A program made the position numbers and the translations under genes. Below, piece by piece: positions 16,147-25,388 of a stretch of 64,000 nt of DNA. Source of the DNA: CATQHP01 sp965214915. Its GTDB lineage: Bacteria; Acidobacteriota; Terriglobia; Bryobacterales; UBA6623. The DNA lies in the NCBI GenBank assembly GCA_965214915.1, contig CBDCCP010000002.1, positions 868,001-932,000 on the forward strand. Reading direction: 5' to 3'. The number at the start of each line of letters is the position of its first letter. The first letter of the stretch is position 1. The notes beneath the pieces were generated by a model. That model made no database searches, was not told the origin of the DNA, and worked only from the letters and a program-made list of their open reading frames with translations.

Positions 16147-17760
16147 TCAGGGCGTAGTCGGCAGCGGCTCGTAGTCGGCGGTTTTGGGGTACGCCAGAGG
16201 CTGGGGAACAAAGCCGGGCTTGCGTTGCGGGCGGCCCGGCAAGACGCCGCGCTTTTGCGCCCAAGCCGTGTACATCTCGATCATTTCGCGGGCGACTTCG
16301 GGGTAGAGCGGCATCAGGTCGTTCGTTTCGGTGCGGTCGGCCTGCATGTCGTAAAGCTCCCACGGGCCGCGGTTTTCAGCGACCAGTTTCCACTTGCCGC
16401 GGCGGACTGCGCGGTTGCCTTCGTGTTCCCAGTAGATGGCTTCGCGGTCGAGCGGTTTGTCGGCAAGGGCGGGGACGAGCGACTTGCCTTCGAGAGGGGC
16501 GATGCTATTGCCGCCGAAAGAAACAGGGTAGTCCGCGCCGGCCAGATCGAGGGCTGTGGCCATCAGGTCGATCAAATGCGCCGGCTGATTGCGCAGCTCT
16601 CCCTTGGCGGCGATGCCGTGAGGCCAATGGACGACGAGCGGCGTGGCGATGCCTCCCTCGTGAACCCAGTGCTTGTATTTGCGGAACGGCGTGTTCGAGG
16701 CGTTCGCCCAGGCTTGCCCGTAGGACTGGCTGTAACCGTTTTTCGTCGTCAGGATGGCCCGCGGCCCGCGGCCGAGCATTCCGCCTTCGGCGCAGCCGCC
16801 GTTGTCGGAGAGAAAGAAGATGAGCGTGTCGTCGAACGCGCCCTGCTTCTTCAAGGCCGCGATCAATCTGCCGATGTTCCGGTCCATGCGGTCGATTTGC
16901 GCGGCGTAGATAGCCATGCGCAGATCCATCTCGTCTTTCTTGTCGGCGGAAAGCGTGTCCCAGGGGACGGCGTCGCGGACGGTCATTTTCCAGGACTTCT
17001 CGATGAGGCCCATGGCGGTCATGCGCTCGAGGCGGTCTACACGGATCTTGTCCCACCCGATCCTGTACTTGCCGCGGTACTTCTGCACGTCTTCGGGCCA
17101 GGCATGAAGGGGCCAATGCGGGCTGGTGTAGGCGAGGTACAGGAAAAACGGCTGCTCGCCGCCGCGCCCGGCTGCTTGGATGAACTCGATGGCGTTTGTG
17201 GTGAAGGCGTCGGTGGTGTAGAAGTCCTCGCCCGGGACAACCGGCATGCGGTTGCGGCTCAACAGCTTGTCGGGGTGGGGGCGGAAGAAGTTCGAAGCGC
17301 CGCGGATGATGCCGAAATACTCGTCGAAGCCGCGGTCGACGGGCCACATGCCCGCGAATGTTCCGACGTGCCACTTGCCGGCCATCAGGGTTTTGTATCC
17401 GGCGGGCTTGAGCGCTTCGGCGATGGTCACGCATTGGCGGTTGAGATAGCCGCGGTAGCCGGGGTAGCCGAGGTCGAAACGCAGATTCTCGTTCTCGCTG
17501 GTCATGTGGCCGATGCCGGTCTGGTGGGCGTAGAGGCCGGTCAGCAGCGACGCGCGGGTAGGGCAGCAGCGGCCGGCATTGTAAAACTGCGTGAAGCGCA
17601 AGCCGTTTGCGGCAAGGCCGTCGATGTTGGGGGTGCGGATTTCGCCGCCGTAGCAGCCGATGTCGGAGTAGCCCATGTCGTCGGCCATGACGATGACGAT
17701 GTTGGGCTTGGCGGCAAGGCAGGCGGTCAGCAGCGGGACGGCGAAGGCGAATCGCAGCAT
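16147..17760 (-). CDS. Arylsulfatase (FGly-type), secreted
   Basis: 537 residues. A short signal peptide (MLRFAFAVPLLTACLAA) leads into KPNIVIVMADDMGYSDIG with the metal-binding Asp pair. The formylglycine site is CCPTRASLLTG (about residues 64-74), in which Cys-x-Pro-x-Arg is kept, so a formylglycine-generating enzyme would be needed. LMAGKWHVG and FFLSDNGGCAEGG are the other sulfatase signatures. It hydrolyses a sulfate ester, substrate unknown. It diverges from a YeiH-type putative sulfate exporter gene with about 105 bases between starts. Confidence 0.95.
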   Translation of the reverse strand: MLRFAFAVPLLTACLAAKPNIVIVMADDMGYSDIGCYGGEIRTPNIDGLAANGLRFTQFYNAGRCCPTRASLLTGLYAHQTGIGHMTSENENLRFDLGYPGYRGYLNRQCVTIAEALKPAGYKTLMAGKWHVGTFAGMWPVDRGFDEYFGIIRGASNFFRPHPDKLLSRNRMPVVPGEDFYTTDAFTTNAIEFIQAAGRGGEQPFFLYLAYTSPHWPLHAWPEDVQKYRGKYRIGWDKIRVDRLERMTAMGLIEKSWKMTVRDAVPWDTLSADKKDEMDLRMAIYAAQIDRMDRNIGRLIAALKKQGAFDDTLIFFLSDNGGCAEGGMLGRGPRAILTTKNGYSQSYGQAWANASNTPFRKYKHWVHEGGIATPLVVHWPHGIAAKGELRNQPAHLIDLMATALDLAGADYPVSFGGNSIAPLEGKSLVPALADKPLDREAIYWEHEGNRAVRRGKWKLVAENRGPWELYDMQADRTETNDLMPLYPEVAREMIEMYTAWAQKRGVLPGRPQRKPGFVPQPLAYPKTADYEPLPTTP

Positions 17761-17865
17761 GGGGATATTGTATCCGCCTCTGTGCGGCGGTGCGGCTTGG
17801 CCAACCCCTATCCGGCGACCGCTAGGCGCCGGCTGCGCAGCAGCCTGCTATGCTGTTAGCCGCTC

Positions 17866-19143
17866 ATGGCTGACGGAAGCAAGCGTTCGGCGTTGCTGCA
17901 CGGCGAGGACTGGGTTTCGGTATGGCTCGGTTTCGGGTTGATCGCCATCGTGCTGCTCGGCTTCCGGCCGGACATGCCGGGGTTCGGCTGGGACGGCGCG
18001 AGCATCGGCAAGCCGTTTTCGACGCTGAACATGCAGGCGTCGTTCGTGCTGGGGGCGGTGTTTATCGGGCTTTCGGTTTGCGGGGTCGCGCTGATGGGAG
18101 GGCGGCTCGTTGCCTACATGACCGGTTTCCCGTTGATTTTCATCCTGGCCTGGGTCTCGCAGTGGCTGGCGGGTAACGCGGGAATCAAAGCGTGGGGCCT
18201 CAGCTACGTGATCTTTGCCCTGCTGATCGGGCTGGCGATCAGCAATACCGCAGGCGTGCCGGAGTGGCTGAAGCCGGCGGTTCGCACCGAGTACTACATC
18301 AAGGCCGGGTTGGTGATTCTGGGTTCGAATATCCTGTTCCAGGAAATTCTGAAAGCGGGGTTTCTGGGGATTCTGCAGGCGCTGCTGGTGATCGTCGTGG
18401 TCTGGTACGCCTGCTTCTGGTTGTCGCGCAAGCTGCGCGTCGACGACGAGTTCGCGGCGATCATTGCCACCGCGGTTTCGGTTTGCGGGGTGTCTGCGGC
18501 GATCGCCGCTTGCGGGGCGATCCAGGGCGACCGCAAGAAACTGTCGTACACGACTTCGCTGGTGCTGATCGTCGCCGCTCCGATGATGATCGTCATGCCC
18601 TGGATCGTGACGCAGGCCGAGATTCCCGAGGTTGTGGGCGGCGCCTGGATCGGCGGCACGATCGACACCACTGCCGCCGTCGCGGCCGCGGGCGAGATGC
18701 TGGGCGAGGCCGCGGCGAACGCGGCGGTGATCGTCAAGCTCTCGCAGAACGCCATGCTCGGACTGGCGGCGTTCGCGCTTTCGCTGTGGTGGAGCTTCCG
18801 GCATAAGCCGCAGGGCGTAGAGCGGCCTTCGGCATCGGTGATCTGGGAGCGGTTTCCCAAGTTCGTGCTGGGCTTCATGGCCGCCTCGGTGTTGTTCTCG
18901 TTCCTGGTGACTCCCGAAGTCGTAGCGGAAACCAAGCCGCTCATGAAAGGACTGCGGACGTGGTGGTTCGCCTTGGCCTTTGTCTGTATCGGACTCGAGA
19001 CGCGGTTTGCCGAGTTGTTCGGCATGGACGACGGGCGCCCGGCATTGGCCTTCGTCGGGGCGCAGGCGGTCAACGTCGCCTGGACGCTGCTGATCGCCTT
19101 CCTGATCTTCGGCGGCGTTTTATTTCCCGCGCCGCTGTTGTAG
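17866..19143 (+). CDS. YeiH-family membrane protein, putative sulfate exporter
   Basis: 425 residues with about ten membrane helices, matching the Cons_hypoth698/YeiH family (LSYVIFALLIGLAISNTAGV, YIKAGLVILGSNILF, LVLIVAAPMMIVMPWI). The family is annotated as putative sulfate exporter on limited evidence. The start MADGSKRSALLHGEDW has a soluble N-terminus before the first helix. It stands back to back with a sulfatase gene, consistent with removal of the released sulfate. A loop of polar and acidic residues around GGTIDTTAAVAAAGEMLGEA is typical of the family. Confidence 0.88.
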   Translation: MADGSKRSALLHGEDWVSVWLGFGLIAIVLLGFRPDMPGFGWDGASIGKPFSTLNMQASFVLGAVFIGLSVCGVALMGGRLVAYMTGFPLIFILAWVSQWLAGNAGIKAWGLSYVIFALLIGLAISNTAGVPEWLKPAVRTEYYIKAGLVILGSNILFQEILKAGFLGILQALLVIVVVWYACFWLSRKLRVDDEFAAIIATAVSVCGVSAAIAACGAIQGDRKKLSYTTSLVLIVAAPMMIVMPWIVTQAEIPEVVGGAWIGGTIDTTAAVAAAGEMLGEAAANAAVIVKLSQNAMLGLAAFALSLWWSFRHKPQGVERPSASVIWERFPKFVLGFMAASVLFSFLVTPEVVAETKPLMKGLRTWWFALAFVCIGLETRFAELFGMDDGRPALAFVGAQAVNVAWTLLIAFLIFGGVLFPAPLL

Positions 19144-19164
19144 CCGACTCCCGCGAAGGTTACA

Positions 19165-20112
19165 ATGCGGGCCATGAAAGCCGTCTTCTGCTTGTTGCCG
19201 CTGGGCTTGACACTCGCTTCGGCGCAGCCGATCCGCGTGGGCATTATCGGCATCGATACGTCGCACGCGCCGGCGTTTACCAGGATTTTGAACGACCCCG
19301 GCGACCCGGACCACGTTCCCGGCGCGAAAGTGGTGGCAGCTTACAAGGGCGGCAGCCCGGATATCGCTTCCAGCCGCGATCGCGTCGAGCGTTTCACTGC
19401 GGAGCTTCGTGACCGCTGGGGCGTGGAGATCGTGGACGACATCCCGACGCTTTGCTCCAAGGTCGACGCCGTGCTGCTGGAGAGCGTGGACGGCCGCAAG
19501 CACTTGCCGCAGGTGCGGCCGGTTTTCGCGGCGGGCAAGCCGGTGTTCATCGATAAGCCGCTTGCGGCGAGCTACGCAGATGCGAAAGAGATCGCCAGGC
19601 TGGGCAAGAAGCACGGGACGCCGTGGTGGAGCGCTTCGAGTCTGCGCTATTCGCAGGCGGCGGCGGACGTTCGGGTCGAGAACGTGCGCGGCGCGGTCAC
19701 TTGGGGGCCGGCGCCTCTGGAGCCGACGCACGAGCTGGATCTCTCCTGGTACGGCATTCATGCGGTTGAGTTGTTGTATGCCGTGATGGGCACGGGATGC
19801 ATGCGCGTGCAGCGGACGTACACAGACGGCGCGGACGTCATCGTCGGCGCGTGGCGCGGCGGCAGGCTGGGAACCGTGCGCACGATCCGCGACGGCAGGA
19901 GAAAGTACGGGGTGGTGGCCATCGGCGAGAAAGAGACGAAGGTTTCCGAGCGCGGCGGCGGAGCGTACGCGGAGCTTCTGAAGCATGTCGTGCGCTTCTT
20001 TCAAGACGGCAAGCCGCCGGTTCCGAACGAAGAGACCCTGGAGATTTTCGCCTTCATGGACGCGGCGCTGCGCAGCAAAAACGCCGGCGGCAAGGCGGTC
20101 GCGCTGCGCTAG
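19165..20112 (+). CDS. Secreted Gfo/Idh/MocA-family oxidoreductase
   Basis: 315 residues. The ATG at 19165 has GAAGG 6 bases upstream; ATG at 19174 is the alternative. A signal peptide (VFCLLPLGLTLASAQ) precedes a Rossmann start IRVGIIGIDTSHAPAF, in which the usual GxGxxG is altered to GIIGIDTSH. FIDKPLAASYADAKEIARLG carries the conserved KP of the family. The C-terminal part is the alpha/beta domain. Such exported members are common in Bryobacterales. Substrate is probably a sugar or polyol derivative; if the dinucleotide is not available outside, the role may not be redox. It precedes the M14 peptidase by 40 bases. Confidence 0.8.
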   Translation: MRAMKAVFCLLPLGLTLASAQPIRVGIIGIDTSHAPAFTRILNDPGDPDHVPGAKVVAAYKGGSPDIASSRDRVERFTAELRDRWGVEIVDDIPTLCSKVDAVLLESVDGRKHLPQVRPVFAAGKPVFIDKPLAASYADAKEIARLGKKHGTPWWSASSLRYSQAAADVRVENVRGAVTWGPAPLEPTHELDLSWYGIHAVELLYAVMGTGCMRVQRTYTDGADVIVGAWRGGRLGTVRTIRDGRRKYGVVAIGEKETKVSERGGGAYAELLKHVVRFFQDGKPPVPNEETLEIFAFMDAALRSKNAGGKAVALR

Positions 20113-20152
20113 TCCGCTCGGCACGGCGGGCGCTATAGTATTGAGACCGCCG

Positions 20153-22678
20153 ATGCGCCCGCTTCTGTTTCTGGCATTCCTGACTCCGGCGATCGCAGCG
20201 CTCCCGACGCCGGAAGCGCATTTCGGGCATGTCATGGGCGCCGACCGCGAACTGATCCGCTGGAGCGAGACGGTCGAGTATTTCAAACGGCTGGACGCCG
20301 CCAGCGACTCGCTGATCCTGTCGGAATTGGGCAAGTCGACCGAGGGCCGTCCGTTTGTGATGGCGACGATCGCGGCGCCCGACACCCTGGCCGATCTCGA
20401 ACGCTTCCGCGAGATGCAACATGCTCTGGCCGACCCGCGCAAAACTCCGCCGGACGAAGCGGAAGAGATCATCGCCGGCGGCAAGCCGGTGGTGCTGATT
20501 ACCTGCTCGATTCACTCGACGGAAGTCGCCTCTACGCTTACGGCCGTCCAATTCGCCTACGACCTGCTGGCGGAAGAGACGCCGCGTCGCCGTGCGATCC
20601 TCGAGAACACGATTTTCCTCTTGATTCCATCCCTGAACCCTGACGGAGTGGACAAGGTGTACGACTGGTACGAGCGGTGGCTGGGAACCGAGTACGAAGG
20701 CGCCCCGATGACGGAGCTTTATCACAAGTACGCCGGGCACGACAACAACCGCGATTGGTACAGGTTCAGCCAAGTCGAAACCCGCCTCGCCGTCGAGCAT
20801 GCGCACAACGCTTGGCGCCCGCAGATCGTTTACGACGTGCATCAGATGAGCCCCGACGGCGCGCGCATTTTCGTTCCGCCGTGGATCGACCCGATCGATC
20901 CCAATATCGACCCGCTGATCGTGCAGCAGGTCAACGCCTTTGGAACGGCCATGGCCGTGGACCTGACGGCGGCCGGGAAGAAAGGCGTCGTCATTCACGG
21001 CATCTACGATTACTTCACGCCCGCGCGGCACTACCAGAGCTATCACGGGGCGATGCGCCTGCTCAGCGAGTCGGCCGGCGTGCGCTACGCTTCGCCGATT
21101 ACGGCGCCATTCGATGACCTTCAGGAGCGCGCGCGGAACTACAACGCCCGCCGGGCGAGCTGGAATTTCCTGGAGCCGTGGCCGGGCGGCGTGTGGCGAC
21201 TGCAGGACATCGTTGACAATCAGCTCATTACGTTCGAGTCCGTGCTCTACAATGCCGCTCTGCGGCGCGAGGATTTGCTGCGTAATTTCTACCGCATCGG
21301 GCAAAGGGTCATCGAACGCGGGGCGGGGCAGGCGTACGTGATTCCCCGCGAGCAGCACGACCGCAACGCCGCGACCGAGCTGCTGCAAATTTTGCAGTTC
21401 GGCTTGGTGGAAATCGACCGGGCGCAACGGGACACAACGATTTCGGGCCGCGTTATTCATGAAGGCGACCGGATCGTTCGTCTCGACCAGCCGTACGGCG
21501 CGTTCGCCAACACGCTGCTCGGCCGGCAGGAATACCCGGATTTACGGGAGTATCCCGGGGGGCCGCCCAAGAAGCCCTACGATGTCACGGCGCACAATCT
21601 GCCGATGTTGATGGGCGTCCGCGCGTTTCCGGTCAGCGGCGACCCGGTCACTGGCGAATTGGACACTGGCGAATTGGACATCGATCTCGCGCGGCTGCCC
21701 CGCGTCGAGCTCGGCGCCGGGCGGGTGGACGCGGCCGAAAACCTCGAGCTTTCGCCGGAGTTCGGCTCGAGTTGGATTGCCGTCAACCGCTTGCTGCGGC
21801 AAGGCGCCCGCGTGTACCGCGACGAGCACAGCGGCTCGTTCTATATTCCAACCAATACTTCGCTGCGGGTGCAGTTGGGCAGACTGGCGCAGGAACTGGA
21901 TGTCGATTTCGTTGCCGCCGGCGAGCAGCCCGCGGCCCATCCCCAACTCGTGGCCCCGCGCATCGGTCTCTACTCGGGGCACGTGCCGATCATGGACGAG
22001 GGCTGGACCCGCTGGCTGCTGGAGCGCTACGAGTTTGCCGTCGAGCCGGTCGATAACGCCCGGCTGCAGGCCGGCGATTTGGGCGCGGATTACGACGTGC
22101 TCATTCTTCCCGATGCGCCTCCGCACACCCTGCACGACGGTTACCGAGCGGATGCGGATTACCGCGGGTCGAAAGCGCCGCCGGAGTTTACCGGCGGCAT
22201 CGGAGTGGAGGGGGCGTTCGCGCTGCGGGCGTTCGCGGAAGGCGGCGGCACGATTCTGGCTTTCAACCGCGCCTCCGAGTACGCCATCGACAAGCTCGAC
22301 CTGAAGATCGACAATACAGTCGGCAATCTGAGCAACCGCCGCTTCTACGGCCCCGGCGTCTTGGTCAACGTGAAAGTCGATGTTACCCATCCTCTCTGCT
22401 TCGGGATGCGGCCGCGCGAGACGGTGTGGTTCGAATCGGGGCCGGTATTTCGGGCGCTGCGCCGGAATCGGGGGCAGTCGCGGGAAGTTCTGACCTATCC
22501 GCCGCGGCGGCTGCTGGCCTCGGGCTGGCTGCTGGGCGAGAGCTATCTCGCCAACCGCGCCGCCGTTGTCGAGATGCTCGTAGGCGACGGGCGCGTCGTG
22601 TTGTTCGGCATCCGCCCGCAGTACCGCGCTCAGCCGAACGCTGCTTTCAAAATGGTGTTCAACGGTTTGTTTTATTGA
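20153..22678 (+). CDS. Secreted M14 zinc carboxypeptidase-like protein
   Basis: 841 residues from the ATG at 20153 (signal peptide MRPLLFLAFLTPAIAA); the frame is open upstream without coding character. The zinc ligands are HSTE (about H120/E123; CSIHSTEVAST) and a downstream His in YDVHQMSPDGARIF. The segment LIPSLNPDGVDKVYDW carries the NPDG signature, and HDNNRDWY is also typical. The 400-residue C-terminal part is a separate region with a class I amidotransferase-like flavour (LGADYDVLILPDAPPHTL). Probably degrades peptides outside the cell. Confidence 0.88.
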   Translation: MRPLLFLAFLTPAIAALPTPEAHFGHVMGADRELIRWSETVEYFKRLDAASDSLILSELGKSTEGRPFVMATIAAPDTLADLERFREMQHALADPRKTPPDEAEEIIAGGKPVVLITCSIHSTEVASTLTAVQFAYDLLAEETPRRRAILENTIFLLIPSLNPDGVDKVYDWYERWLGTEYEGAPMTELYHKYAGHDNNRDWYRFSQVETRLAVEHAHNAWRPQIVYDVHQMSPDGARIFVPPWIDPIDPNIDPLIVQQVNAFGTAMAVDLTAAGKKGVVIHGIYDYFTPARHYQSYHGAMRLLSESAGVRYASPITAPFDDLQERARNYNARRASWNFLEPWPGGVWRLQDIVDNQLITFESVLYNAALRREDLLRNFYRIGQRVIERGAGQAYVIPREQHDRNAATELLQILQFGLVEIDRAQRDTTISGRVIHEGDRIVRLDQPYGAFANTLLGRQEYPDLREYPGGPPKKPYDVTAHNLPMLMGVRAFPVSGDPVTGELDTGELDIDLARLPRVELGAGRVDAAENLELSPEFGSSWIAVNRLLRQGARVYRDEHSGSFYIPTNTSLRVQLGRLAQELDVDFVAAGEQPAAHPQLVAPRIGLYSGHVPIMDEGWTRWLLERYEFAVEPVDNARLQAGDLGADYDVLILPDAPPHTLHDGYRADADYRGSKAPPEFTGGIGVEGAFALRAFAEGGGTILAFNRASEYAIDKLDLKIDNTVGNLSNRRFYGPGVLVNVKVDVTHPLCFGMRPRETVWFESGPVFRALRRNRGQSREVLTYPPRRLLASGWLLGESYLANRAAVVEMLVGDGRVVLFGIRPQYRAQPNAAFKMVFNGLFY

Positions 22679-22714
22679 CGCCCGTCGCACACTCGACCGG
22701 CTGCCGCATCGCCT

Positions 22715-23401
22715 GTGAGCTATTTCAACTATTTCACCGAGATCGAAGACCACTTCCGGCGCGCCCGCGGCAGCGGATTGTTTTTGCTGTCTCCCCTGGA
22801 TTGGGCGTTGATCGAAACGTGGAAGGAGGCGGGCGTTCCGTTGGAGGCGGCGCTCAAGGGCATCGATCGGGCATTCGAGAAGTGGCATGCCCGCAAGCGG
22901 CGCTTTCGGCTGGTCAACTCCGTTGCCTACTGCGCCCAGGAGGTGCTCGAAGCGGCGCGCCAAATGGCGGAAGGTTCGCCGGAGCAGGGACGCAAGGCCG
23001 AACCGGCATTCGGCGCCGCGGAGTTGGCGGAATACTTCGGCCGCAATGCGGACGCGCTGCGCGAGTCCCTGCCGTTGTTCGCGGACGGCCGCCGAGCGAT
23101 CGAGCAGACAATCGCTTCGCTGGAGGAGTTGCGAGCAGCGGCGCTTGCCGGGGAGTTGAGCGATTTCGAAACTGTCGAGCAGCGTCTGACCGTGATGGAA
23201 GAGCGGCTGATCGGCGCGGCCATGCAGTCGGTTTCGGAAGACGAGCTTCTTGCCTGCCGCCGCGAAATGGACCGCTGCCTGGCGGCCTATCGGGGCAAGA
23301 TGACCGCCGAGCAGATCGCCGTTCTGGAAAAGCAATACATGCAGAGGCGGCGTCTGGAAGATTTGAAGCTGCCGCGACTGAGTCTGTTTTACATGCGCTG
23401 A
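22715..23401 (+). CDS. Conserved protein of unknown function
   Basis: 228 residues from a GTG; no signal peptide. I recognise it only as a conserved-looking protein with a helical, charged composition (FLLSPLDWALIETWKEAGVP; FEKWHARKRRFRLVNS). The N-terminal 70 residues resemble a small helical domain that may recognise DNA or protein; the rest is rich in Glu/Arg helices. It lies between the M14 gene (36-base gap) and the aminotransferase gene (35-base gap), so an operon is likely. Confidence 0.65.
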   Translation: MSYFNYFTEIEDHFRRARGSGLFLLSPLDWALIETWKEAGVPLEAALKGIDRAFEKWHARKRRFRLVNSVAYCAQEVLEAARQMAEGSPEQGRKAEPAFGAAELAEYFGRNADALRESLPLFADGRRAIEQTIASLEELRAAALAGELSDFETVEQRLTVMEERLIGAAMQSVSEDELLACRREMDRCLAAYRGKMTAEQIAVLEKQYMQRRRLEDLKLPRLSLFYMR

Positions 23402-23436
23402 CGGGAGCGGCCGGCGGCGTCGCCATAATAAAAATT

Positions 23437-24294
23437 GTGATCCACGAGAACGTTCTCTACAACGAGCGCATCGCGCCTAGCGATGAGGCGATTCTGCGGC
23501 CCGGTCAGCTTGGCCTGCTGGCGGGCTGGGGCGTATTCACCACGCTGCGCATCTATAAGGGGATTCCGTTTGCGTTCGAGCGCCACTGGGAGCGTCTGCA
23601 GCGCGACGCGCGGCTGCTGCACGTCGAGATTCCGGTCGGACGCGACGAGCTTCGCCGGCGGCTGCTGGAGTTGGCGCGCAGGAACCGCTGCCCGGAAGCT
23701 TCCATGCGGCTGTGCATCGTGCGCAGCCAAGGCGGCGTATTCGAGGGGCCGGGGTCCGGGAACCGCTCGGATATCGTCGCCTTTACAATCGACGTTCCAA
23801 AGCGGCGGGGCGCCGTCAGTCTGGCCCTGCGGCCGAACGGCCGGCACGCGGAATCGCCGTTTGCGGGGACGAAGACGCTGTCCTGGGCGCACAACCTGAC
23901 TTTTGTCGAAACGGCGCAGCAGCAAGGGTTCGATGAAGTCATCCTGCTCAACGAACGCGGAGAAGTCGCCGAATGCACGTCGGCGAACATCTTTATCGTG
24001 CGCGACGGGGTCACTTATACACCGCCGCCGGCCAGCGGGCCGCTGCCGGGCATTACCCGCCTGGTCATGCTCGATGAGCTTGCCGAGCCGGTCGAGGAAA
24101 AGGCGCTCTACCCGGACGATCTCTATGCCGCCGACGAGGCGTTCATCACCTCGACCGTCCGCGAATTGATGCCGGTCGAGCGGATCGCCGACAGACGGCT
24201 GCCGGCGGCCGAGCGCGGCGAGTGGCCGGTGATGGAGAAGCTGCGGGCCTCGCTGCGCCGGTACATCGAAGCCTATATCGAACAGGCGCGTTGA
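23437..24294 (+). CDS. Class IV aminotransferase (BCAT/4-amino-4-deoxychorismate lyase-like)
   Basis: 285 residues from the GTG at 23437 (IHENVLYNERIAPSDEA); the long open frame upstream belongs to other genes. PLP-binding Lys is in GTKTLSWAHN (about residue 150), and the phosphate/substrate loop is EVAECTSANIFIV, as in fold-type IV enzymes. FTTLRIYKGIPFAFERHWERL matches the N-terminal domain. It could act on branched-chain amino acids, D-amino acids or aminodeoxychorismate (PabC), and the sequence does not decide which. The protein closes a likely operon with the gene before it. Confidence 0.88.
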   Translation: MIHENVLYNERIAPSDEAILRPGQLGLLAGWGVFTTLRIYKGIPFAFERHWERLQRDARLLHVEIPVGRDELRRRLLELARRNRCPEASMRLCIVRSQGGVFEGPGSGNRSDIVAFTIDVPKRRGAVSLALRPNGRHAESPFAGTKTLSWAHNLTFVETAQQQGFDEVILLNERGEVAECTSANIFIVRDGVTYTPPPASGPLPGITRLVMLDELAEPVEEKALYPDDLYAADEAFITSTVRELMPVERIADRRLPAAERGEWPVMEKLRASLRRYIEAYIEQAR

Positions 24295-24312
24295 GCCGCG
24301 GCGCCTGCGCCT

Positions 24313-25205
24313 TTATTCCGGCATCAATCCGTGCTTTGTCAGGAAAGCGCGGATCGCGCCGTCGATCTTCGCCACCTCGTCTTGCGTAAACCTGCCGTGC
24401 TTGCCGCCCGGAATAGTCAACAGTTCGTTCTCGAGACCCGCGCCGTCCAGCCGTTTGTGCAGCTCGACGGCGTGCGCGTAAGGCACGATCGGGTGGCGTC
24501 GCCGTGAATCGTCAGGATCGGCGGCAATCCCTTGCGCACGTAATGGATGGGAGAGACGCGCTTGGCGACCGCTTCGCGGTCGGGCTGTCCGCCGAGCCAG
24601 GCGACGGCGTAGGATTTCTCGTTCGGCTTGCCCGCCGCGAGGTCGTTGACGTCGGTAATGCCGAAGTAGTTGACGATGGCGGCGACCTTGAGCTCCTCGC
24701 GGCTGGGGCATTCGTAGTCCATGCCGGCGGACGCGGGCAACATGCCGGTGGTCAGCGATAGATGGCCGCCCGCCGAGGCGCCGGTGACGACGAGCCGCTC
24801 GGTGTCGAAACCGTATTTTTCCGCGTTGGCGATGACCCAGCGCAAGGCGCAGCGGCAGTCCTCCACCGCCGCCGGAGCGCGCGCAACACGGCCCAGGCGG
24901 TACTCGACGTTGACGGCGGAAAAGCCCATTTCGAGATACGGCGCCAGAGCGAGCACGCTGCCCTCCTTCGAGCCGCCGACCCAGCCTCCGCCGTGGATGT
25001 AGATCACGGTTGGGACGGGGCCGCCGGCGTTCCGGCGGGCATAGACATCCAGTTTTTGCTCGACATTGTCGGCGACCTTGTAGGTGACGTTCGGGGTGAC
25101 CCGATAGGCGCTCGCCAACCAGGCGGCCTGCGCGGCGAAGTCGCCCGCCGCGGCGGATGAAACCGTCGTAACAGCGGCAATTACGAACAGGAACAGACAA
25201 CGCAT
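24313..25205 (-). pseudogene. Secreted alpha/beta-hydrolase (esterase), one-base frameshift
   Basis: Starts at the ATG complementary to 25203-25205 with GGAGG upstream; signal peptide MRCLFLFVIAAVTTVSSAAA. The frame has the oxyanion motif YIHGGGWVGG, nucleophile Ser in TGASAGGH, and the start of the acid motif ILTIHGDA. At 24494/24495 one base is missing, and the other frame continues DPIVPYAHAVELHKRL to the catalytic His in GGKHGRF and ends MPE at 24313. Restoring one base gives HGDADPIVP, the expected motif. So all triad residues exist, but the frame is broken. Whether this is decay or a sequencing error cannot be told here. Confidence 0.85.
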
Positions 25206-25329
25206 GGCAATCTCCCTCCGGCGGCCGCCCGCGCGCTTTTGTATAGAGAAAAGACGGCGCATACCCATAGGATACGCTTTGGCAGTCTGTGGCGGAGGTA
25301 GCGTGGGAGGCGCGGCGGGCTCCCGCAGT

Positions 25330-25388
25330 GTCTTGCCGGCCCGCGCCGCGATCTTGCTACCCACTAACCACTATTCACTATCCACTGG
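25330..25388. repeat. GC-rich 17-mer repeat and heptamer array
   Basis: GTCTTGCCGGCCCGCGC at 25330-25346 belongs to the dispersed GC-rich repeat found in coding regions near 59275 and 61159. It is followed by heptamers TACCCAC, TAACCAC, TATTCAC, TATCCAC and TGG (25358-25388). The array contributes the last codons (VDSE) and the stop of the FG-GAP gene on the minus strand. Confidence 0.75.
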
